A stretch of 64,000 nucleotides of DNA, taken from positions 142,539,503 through 142,603,502 of the forward strand of contig CM077645.1 of NCBI GenBank assembly GCA_039707465.1. Direction: 5' to 3'. The translations under genes were made by a program, and so were the position numbers. Numbering within the stretch: position 1 is the first letter of the stretch; every line of letters begins with the position of its first letter. The notes under the pieces are model-generated. The model was not told the DNA's origin and searched no databases. It saw only the letters and a list, made by a program, of their open reading frames with translations. Source of the stretch: Rhabdophis nuchalis. Its lineage: Eukaryota; Chordata; Lepidosauria; Squamata; Natricidae. Positions 55,646 to 64,000 of this stretch are shown in pieces.

Positions 55646-57780
55646 TAATGTTGCCTTTTCCTTTTTCAAGAAACAGCAGTGAAATGTGTGATGTCGCTAC
55701 TTCTTTCTATATATCAACCATTCTCGGAAAGGGTTCTCTAAACCTATTGGTTTGAATTGTTTCTTGACTGCAGTCTTTGTGGATCTAATGTCATTCCCAC
55801 TGTAATTTCAGCTTCTGAGAGAGGAAGAAAACCCCACAAAACCTTTGTTATTTTTTCAATTGCATTTTTATTTAGGCAGTTCAATGGCCAAACGGCAAAG
55901 CAATTGAGGGAGAAATCCCCCCTCCCCCCCAAAAAACCAGAAATGGAATATTAGTTTTAATATGTTTCTGCTAATTTTGTAAATGGGATTACCTTAATGT
56001 TATAGCTCACCAAATAACCTATATTTTAATTATTCACCCAAGACACATTTTTATGCAAATTATATATTGAACACCCTATTTTAAGGAAATGGTATGGCTT
56101 ATCATATATTATAGGAAAAGAGTATAGGTCTTTTAAAAGCTACAAGGAAGCTACAGGTTATGCTCACTTCACAACCACTTGTTCAGTGGCATTTGAAATT
56201 ACGATGGCACCAAACAAGGGGGTTTATGGCCAGTCCAAGCCTTGAAGTTGGGCCATCACAGCATTCGCATGATCACTGGATTGCAATTTGGGCACTTGAT
56301 TGCATTTACAGCTGTTGCAGTACCCCATTATGACGTGACCATCATTTGCAACCTTCACTCTGGCTTCCCACAAGCAAAATCAATAGACTTGCAACAGTAA
56401 ATTGCAAATCATGGTCACATAAGAGCTGGCTTAATGACCATGTAGTATTCATTTAACAACAGCAACTGGAAGTGCTGGAACTGCCAACTGTTAAGTTGGC
56501 CTGGTCAATGTGGTGATTGGCTTTACAACTGCCTCACTTAATGATGGGCTTGTTGGTTCCAGTTACTGTCATTAAGTGACAACTACCTGTAAGATACTTT
56601 TTAAGTAATTCAATGGTCTTTTGAATGCTAGGGTTATTTTTGAATTGGTCACTTTACTCAAACTATCAAAACATAATAATAATGGACAATCAGAAGTTAA
56701 AAGAAAGGAGAGATATGTTTGTGTATATATATATGTGCCTGATAAGTGGTCCTAGCCAATTCAGTATGTGGGCTACAGTAATGTACTTCAAGAGCTTTCT
56801 ATTCCAGGAAAGTAGTCTATTAGAAAAGATAATGTATAGAGATTATAACAATGCGTATCAAGAAAGCAGAGTATTGCTGAAAATACATGTATGGATTTTA
56901 AGTAAACCAACTTAATAATAATAAGAGTAGAATAATTGAAATCAATGAATTTCAAGTTAGAAATATCTAAATTAATTCCCATTTATTTTAGTCACTCTAT
57001 TTTAAGCAGGACTGAGCCTGGATCCAATATATAATATATAAAGAAGATTCCTAATCTGTATTTTGTGAGCTCAATTCATATTAATTATTGCTCAATATCA
57101 ACTCATATCAGCAAAACAAAGGCTGTTATGTTGTCTTTATCACTCCCCACTTGCTCAGCTGGTGGATTGCTGTTATTTCTACCTCCTCCTTTTTAACAAA
57201 ATACTCTGGTACTAGTGCCTAGGACTAAGCTGACAGCAGGTACTATATTATGCAGCAAGAGAAAGACACAGGAGGAATAAGGAACTGGTAATACAGTAGT
57301 GCCTGGCTAGCAAGCAGCAGAAAATTGCATTTGATACAACCTCACCTTGCAATAATAATTCAGTTGAATACTGGTTCATGCTGCTAAACCACTGCTGAGC
57401 AAAGGGTTTCAGCCACACCAATTAACAAGAATTTGCATTGGCCAAGAGGTGCATCAGAGATGGCTCTGTATAGAACTGAAATATGAAACATGGGCAGATG
57501 TTACAAAGAGTCAAAATTTAAAAGAAAAAAAAAAGCAATGAAATGCAAAATGAAAACAAGACACAAAGCAAAGCTGAAGTGCTACCACAATTATCTGAAA
57601 CTCAGTTGCAAAGAGCATACTGAAAAGAGCAGGGAAAGCTTTGAGTTACATGACATGCTTGAACTCCCGTGGCTTGAATGGCTCCTTGACCCACTCATCT
57701 GCCTCACAATCAGCACCAAAAAGAGGTCTAATAGGAGCTCCTTTTGATCTTTCTGATTTATTTAATAGCTGCATTTTTAA
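55646..57780 (+). other. CDH6: CDH6 3' UTR (start certain, end not determined)
   Basis: Sequence after the CDH6 stop codon must begin the 3' UTR. It is AT-rich, with no intron signals I would trust. A TA-target MITE interrupts it at 56154-56589. AATAAA hexamers occur further on, for example at 59507-59512 and 61859-61864, but none is preferred by the sequence, so the end given is arbitrary. Confidence 0.55.
56154..56589 (+). mobile_element. TA-target MITE, second subtype, in the CDH6 3' UTR
   Basis: It starts CAGGTTATGCTCACTTCACA and ends GTCATTAAGTGACAACTACCTG-like sequence, with TA at 56152-56153 and 56590-56591. The interior (TTGCATTTACAGCTGTTGCA, CCCCATTATGACGTGACC) differs from the other copies. 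Confidence 0.8.
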
Positions 57781-58076
57781 ATGAATGTTTGTTTTTTTCA
57801 TTTTTGCGTATCGTAGATCCAAGCTTATGAAAATGATTTAGCTCCTTTAATTGTAGAATTTCCTCTTCTGTAATTACTGTTGCCATATTTATATTATTAG
57901 GTATGTATGTGCATGTGTGCAGGTGCACATGTACACTATTACATTTAGGTATTCCTGAATTCCTTTTTCTGATATAGTTATAAAACAGCTTTTCAGTATT
58001 ACAGAGAACAGAAGTTCACTGAGGCCCAGTGGGCTGGAAAAGTTGTCTTAAAAAATTGCTAAGGGTTTACATAGAA

Positions 58077-58263
58077 CAGAGGTCTCATTCTCGCGGCCCA
58101 CGGGCCAATTGCGGCTTGCAGGACAGTATGTTGTGGCCCCCACCATGATATGAAAGAATAATATTAGTGCAGCCCGCAGGGGGAGTGGAATCCCTTATAC
58201 TGCCCAGCCTCACCCAGACTCTGCCTCCAGCGGCCCCCAGCTAAATTGAGTTTGAGACCCCTG
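58077..58263. mobile_element. hAT-type MITE, CAGGGGTGTCAAACTC family
   Basis: CAGAGGTCTCATTCTCGC and TTGAGTTTGAGACCCCTG ends are flanked by exact ACATAGAA duplications (58069-58076, 58264-58271). Confidence 0.9.
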
Positions 58264-58460
58264 ACATAGAAAGTCAGAGGGATACTGAATCAGACCAACC
58301 TATTATGCTGTGTTAAAAAAAATACAGTACTAAACTGCTGTCAGAAAAAAACTCAGTGTTAGAATCCTAGGCATATCTACTCATAACAGAGCCCCACTGA
58401 TTCATTAGAGACTTTCAAACAGTACTGTGTGGTAGCCTAATTGTTATTAAAACTTTAAGT

Positions 58461-58649
58461 CAGTGGTTCTCAACGATGGTCTGTGAACCTTGGAAGAGGG
58501 TACAATGTCATCACAGGGGATCCACAAAAGCTTGGAGAAATGATATGATTTAAATCTTGAGTTGAGTCTTGGTGGTTTATAGCCATGATTTGTGGCCACA
58601 AAAGGTATTTAGAGGGTGACCATGGTGGAGAAAAGGTTGAGAACCATTG
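58461..58649. mobile_element. hAT-type MITE, CAGTGGTTCTCAAC family
   Basis: CAGTGGTTCTCAACGATGG and AAGGTTGAGAACCATTG ends are flanked by CTTTAAGT and CTTTAAGC (7 of 8). Confidence 0.88.
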
Positions 58650-60629
58650 CTTTAAGCCATGAACCCAATTACTTATTATTTGATTGCCAGAATCTCTCAT
58701 TTAAATCTGTCCGATTTTAAGTACATACTTAAGAAACAAATTTATTGGTTGTTTTTTTTTTAAAAAAACCTGCTTTATCTACATATAAAAAAATAATAAT
58801 AGTTGATTGTTCCATTTTGAAGTAGATTGGCATCTTCGGGACCGTCCATCACATAGCCCTTGCCTTTTGTGTATTTTCACAACTTAATCAAGCTTCTACA
58901 GCTGAGTCAATAATTTTCAGCTCTGCTGAGACTCTGAAGAAACCCCAGAGAACAATTCTTCAGAACTCCCACAAGAAATTTGAGATAAGAGGTTTCAAAT
59001 TGGTAGCTTTCTCCCAAATCTTCCAGTCTGTCCTTTCTTGACAAAACTAAGTTTGTATGGTACTGTGCCATTTCCCTCTTGAGAGTGCACTGAATTGAGA
59101 AGCAAATTGGCCATTATACTAAACAGTGACTAGGGTGTATTTTTGTTCTTGTTGTTGCGAAAAACAAGGGAGGAGGAACCCACTACAAGCCGATATGGGA
59201 CACTAGCTACATACTTACCCTTCTGTTACCTTATTAGTAAGCTGCAGGGAACTTGGGCAGCTGGTAAACACAGAGTGGCATAACAAGGAGAATATAGTAT
59301 TTATAGGGCAGTTTGGAAAAGATTAATTAGGGGGTAAAAGTGACTGTAGAAATTCCCTTTGTTTTGGGACATTATGGTTTACTGTTTTGTTTTGTTTTAA
59401 AAACCTGCTAGGTCTGTTTTGGCAAAGAGATCAGTAGGACTGAGGAATGTGTGCCCTATTATATTTTCCAACCTGATGTCTTCCAAAACTACTGTTATCA
59501 TTTTCCAATAAACTATACTTACCGAGAGAGGATGGGAATTGTAGGTAAACCCAATGAAGAGTTAAGTTGGGGAATGTTATCATACATCATAGGTAATGAA
59601 ATCATTCATCATCTGTTTTCATTTGTTTTAAAAAAAATAGAACAAAATAAGACCAATGTGTTTCTGATCTTATGATGCAAGTAAGAAAATCAAATCAAAA
59701 AGTGTATAAAATCCCAAAGTAATCAGCTAAATGTTTCAGGTTTTGTTCACCTCTTGACATGTTATTTTAAGGAGATCAATTCTACAGAATACTGTGCAGC
59801 AAATAACCAAATAGCAACTTTAGTGACATTTTAACAAAAGAGTGAAATTTTAGGTATTAAGAGCATGAAATTTAAATACTTTTAATTTTCAAATAATTTA
59901 TTTTATGCTACAAATAGATTAATTTGTTTTGTGGAACTAGGTTATTAATATTAAGTATGTTTACACTGAAGTAAAAGATATAAATTTGGAGTTGAGCCAG
60001 ATTAGTTTGATAATGAAGGAGCAATAAGGAACAATCAGAGTGAAATTTAATTTATATGTAAGACATTTTGAGGGATATTTTTGGGGAAAAAACCTAAGCC
60101 ATAGTTATTTAGCTTTATTATTTAGTTTTGTCTAAAATGAGTCTACATTGCACTGTAATGCAAAATGTGGTTTAATTTTGATTTAGTGAATCTAGGCATC
60201 ATGGTTTATAATCCATGGTTTATAACCTGAGATTATTTGTGAATTAGACCACTGTAGCTGGTGCCACAAATCATAATTAAAGCAATTTAATTTAATTAAT
60301 ATTTAAATTTCTATACCGCCCTTCTCCCAAAATCACTTTATGGTGATAATTCACGGTGATGAATGTGCTCAGTCTTCAAGAAGATTCATGATCCTCTTGG
60401 AGTCAAGATGGACAGTTCAATGAAAATATCAGCTGCACAGGTGTGACAAAAAAAGTGGTAAATTATTTTGTATTTAGCATTCTTAGGAAGCAAACTGAAC
60501 ATAGAACTACCAATATAATTCCCTTAAACAAATTTGTGGGAGAACAAATGAGGGTATTGAGCATAGTCCTGGTCACAACAGAGTTAAGGAGGCAGGTGCC
60601 ATATCAGTATGCAAGAAATTCTGCATTTT

Positions 60630-60900
60630 ATAGTAGATTATTGAAGAGCTAGAAATGTTACAAAAAAGGGCAACTAAAATTATGAGGAGGCTGAAGTAAC
60701 TCCCTTGTAAGAAAAGGCTACACAAATTTCAAGCTGCTTAGCTTGAAATTGAGGGTAAGAAGACAAATGTTGTGAGTATATAAAATAATGCATGGCATAC
60801 ATAATGTGTAGGAAGAATTTTTCCCTCTTGCCTCTGGTTAAAGCTCAAGATAATTCATTGAAACTAAATGAAGCAGAACATTAGCCTATCTGTAATTGTC
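60630..60900 (+). pseudogene. Old CR1 LINE fragment
   Basis: LLQKRATKIMRRLK, then CKKRLHKFQAA and a late FHLN-like block echo the CR1 order QKRATKMI, YEERLRELGL and LK.RKF.LN. Many stops are present. Confidence 0.5.
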
Positions 60901-63900
60901 TGCTCTTAATCACATGCCATAAAAGGGTCAAATACGTATAAAAATGTCACAATGAAAATTCTACTCTTTCATACCAGCAATACAATATTATATGCAAGAG
61001 CATAAGGAATAGAGTTTGCTTTGTTGTGTCATGTCATTTGTTGTCTTTATGTCTCCTTTGCTCATCCATACAGAACAACAGATCAAACATAGCTGGAGTG
61101 GTTGGGGGGGGGGAGATGACCAGAGAGAGAGAGAGAGATGACGTAGCATTTTGTTAAATTGTGAAATTTGTTGCAAACCATTGGAGAGTTTTCAAAGGAG
61201 TCTGAACAGGTTCATCAAAGAGCAGACTATCAATGCCTACTAATATTAAGGGTTCTCTATTGCTGACTCACAGCATCCTGCCTTAATACTGGTTGCTGAA
61301 AAGTAACAATGCAAGAGAATAATTGCTCACCAAACTTGTGTGCCAAATGCATGTAGCTGATCAATTGTGACAAAAATGCTGTGTTTGATCAGGTTACTAT
61401 AATGATAGTAATATATAATGATATAATGATAATAATAGCCTGTGTTTGATAAGGTTCTTTGTATGATATGCGGCTTCTGAAATGTAAAGTTTGAGATTAA
61501 TCATTTGTCAGCAGTCTTAAATTGGTTGAAATCAGAGGTATGTAGAAAACAGTATTCACTGTAACGCCTCATGTTGGCCATAGAAAAGGGTGTTCCTTAA
61601 ACTTTCTTCTGTCAAATGAGTCAAACAGTTTAGGATGCTGTGTGTATGCTATGAAGACAATGATTACACATTTCTCCTGATACAGCATATTTCCTTTGAT
61701 GGCTCAGGTTAATTTAACTAGGATTACTGACACTAATTCTGTGACATCTGATGGCTTAACTAGAGGGCTCTTCCGCCACCTCCCGGAATTACTGACACTA
61801 AGTACCAGTTATTTGAGCCAGAAGTTTGCATTTTATTGATGAAATGTTTCACCTTGTCAATAAAATGACAGTAAGCCACCCACAGCTTGTGCATAAATAT
61901 TATATAAACTATTTAACATACTGGCATCAAAATTAAGATGCCAAACTGAATAAAAAATGAATTATGGTCTTTTCTGGAGGCTGACACATTATACATTAAT
62001 CACCTGAAGTTTCTTATTCGTGCAATTTACGAGCATGGATTTTTCCAATAATAGGTCCCGTCTGGGCATTGGTTCATAGTTTTTTGATATATGACTAAGA
62101 CCTTTAGATTTTCTCCTCAGGCCACAGAAAATGCAACTCAAAGCAAAATTCCATGAATTCTGAGTGCCAGAATGAAACAACAAAAGGAAAAAAGGAAAAT
62201 AGTATACTGTATTATCTGATGTTGGAATAATAGAAATGTGACTAGATAATCCAGTATGAAAACATAACAGTATTAAGGCTGTCTGAAATTATATAAATGC
62301 TTCTTTTGGCACAAATCCTATTGAATACAACAGGACTCAATTTTAAGTTAAAATAAGATACCAACAGGACAATCCTTTGCATGTCCTTTGATGCTCAATT
62401 GTTCCTTTTAACATCTTCTGACTATGGCGGCATTCCATACAAATCTGCCAATGTATTCCATTTATACCTTCCAAGTACCCATGAACAGGATCTGAATTGA
62501 TAGCACTTATGAACAAATGAATTATAGCCCCATTAGTACTTCCAGAATCATCTATTTTTAATATCTGGGCTTCATCCCTGTGAAACTCAAAATAAACTGG
62601 GCAAAATCTTATTTTTAATAGGACAAAGATTTTGGACTAGGTGCCTGACATATTATTATTATGTTCAATCAGTGAATATTTTTTCTAAATCAGCATACTC
62701 AGGAATGGACCGTTTGCTTTCTAGCATAGTGTGTGTGTCTAGTCTTATTAGTCTATTTGAGACTAGACATTGGCTTTTGATTGCAAATACACAGGTATCC
62801 AAAATCAATGGAACATTCGAAAAGGAATATTACATCTATGTGTCTTGCATTTAATAAGATAAACATTAATCCTGATCCTATATAACAGACTTTTGAGGTT
62901 CTGCATCATCATAGGAGATGAATAGAAGCAGAGTTTGGTAAAATATTTTGATTTTTTAAATATTAATTACCACCTTTCACTTACTGAAGAACTGACCAGA
63001 ATCTCAGAACATCCTTATTTATAAGAAAGAATAGCCACATATCAATGTAATATAGCTAGTAATGGTACATAAATAGTCAAGTAACTATTATGAGATTTGT
63101 GTGCAAATGAATTGAGGAGTGCTGACTGAAACCGTATTTGATGTCTTTTAACAGCTTAAAGGCTTTCTAAAGAGAAAATGCTATGGTTGGCGTAATTATT
63201 AGAAGTGAATGAAGCAAGTTGTTATTTTTATGTCATTGATTTCTTACATTTCCTGTATTAGCAGTTTAAAGTAGATACTGCTGAGACAATCTTCAACGCA
63301 TCAACACTGTCCAGTGCTAGAGTTCTCATCCAAGATTTCTTGCATATAAGAAAGTCCCTTTAAAGCAAGCAAAATTGAATTCAAGGAAGTTCCGCTGACA
63401 TTCAGACAAACTCAGCAGAGTCTTTGGGAAGGGGAAGAGTGATGGGCCTGCAACTTTGAGGGAAATATACTATTGACCTGCTTTTTAATAATAGGTATAC
63501 TGTATACACGATGGATAAAGCCATCCATTTTTAAAACTGATTGAACCTTACAGCAATAACAGCAATTCAGCAGCAGACATCTAGAAAGTTACCCACATGG
63601 CAGTGAAGGCTTTCAGCTTCCATTTTCTCCACATCAAGCTGCTGCAAAAGCCCAGAAGTAAGGCCATCGGTGAATTCTAAATTTTGGAAGCAAAGCAGAA
63701 AAGTGGCCTTGAATTTTATTTGGAATAGGAGGAAGGAAAATGTGGGCCATGTACACCAGGTGCAAGGATGCACAATAAAACCTCAATTTTGCAGACCTCT
63801 TCATTGCACAGCCTGATATGACGGACAAAACTGGAATTTGCTTATTTTACATAAGGACCATAATTGTATATACATCACACAAAATTGACATTTACTTTAT

Positions 63901-64000
63901 TGTAAATCCTGCATTGCCAATGCTCTTTCCTCCCAGTTTGTAAAATCAAGGTTTTACTTTCTTGTCTTCTAAATGTGATAGGTTTGGTAAAGATAGGCAA

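Larger units (their letters stand above)
57781..64000. other. 3' UTR or intergenic sequence without recognised genes
   Basis: No exon, RNA gene or long reading frame was recognised. The only repeats I can name are two hAT MITEs, a degraded CR1 and a short LINE-like tail (CCGCCCTTCTCCC near 60320). A (GA)n tract with a G-run lies at 61106-61138. Confidence 0.6.

Overview
The window is vertebrate nuclear DNA, almost certainly from a squamate and probably a snake. It has one spliced gene with GT-AG introns in AT-rich sequence. The repeats are squamate-like: CR1, an L2/L3-like LINE ending in a GAAGGGCGGGGTATAAAT-type 3' end, L1, BovB, Penelope-like elements, tRNA- and 5S-derived SINEs, GATA/GATG microsatellites and very many short hAT and TA-target MITEs. 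The species cannot be fixed from sequence alone.

The only host gene I can support is cadherin-6 (CDH6, K-cadherin, a type II classical cadherin) on the + strand. Ten coding exons lie between 17099 and 55645. They join in frame to 2145 nt (714 residues plus stop) and run from within EC1 to the C terminus DSDKDS. All ten splice pairs keep phase. The exons with the start codon, signal peptide, propeptide and EC1 adhesion-arm tryptophans lie upstream of the window. Adding the about 76 residues those exons encode in mammals gives about 790, the normal length.

Layout: 1-17098 is the 3' part of the long intron before the EC1 exon. It holds a solo LTR, a Penelope element broken by a LINE and a SINE, several LINE tails, MITEs and microsatellites. 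From 17099 to 55645, exons alternate with repeat-rich introns; the largest, 33126-43793, contains a nest of hAT MITEs, a second Penelope remnant and a LINE. The intron 43931-49096 contains an ORF1-only L1-like element precisely inserted into a CR1. From 55646 to 64000 is the 3' UTR and flanking DNA, with a few MITEs, a degraded CR1 and otherwise unrecognised AT-rich sequence.

Points most worth a second look: the ORF1-only ('half-L1') element with a 17-bp target duplication; hammerhead-ribozyme-like motifs in Penelope ends, one split by a SINE within its core; a hAT MITE ending 48 bp before a CDH6 splice acceptor; a KGD tripeptide in EC1 where I recall mammals having RGD; and an open reading frame continuing past the transmembrane exon into the next intron.
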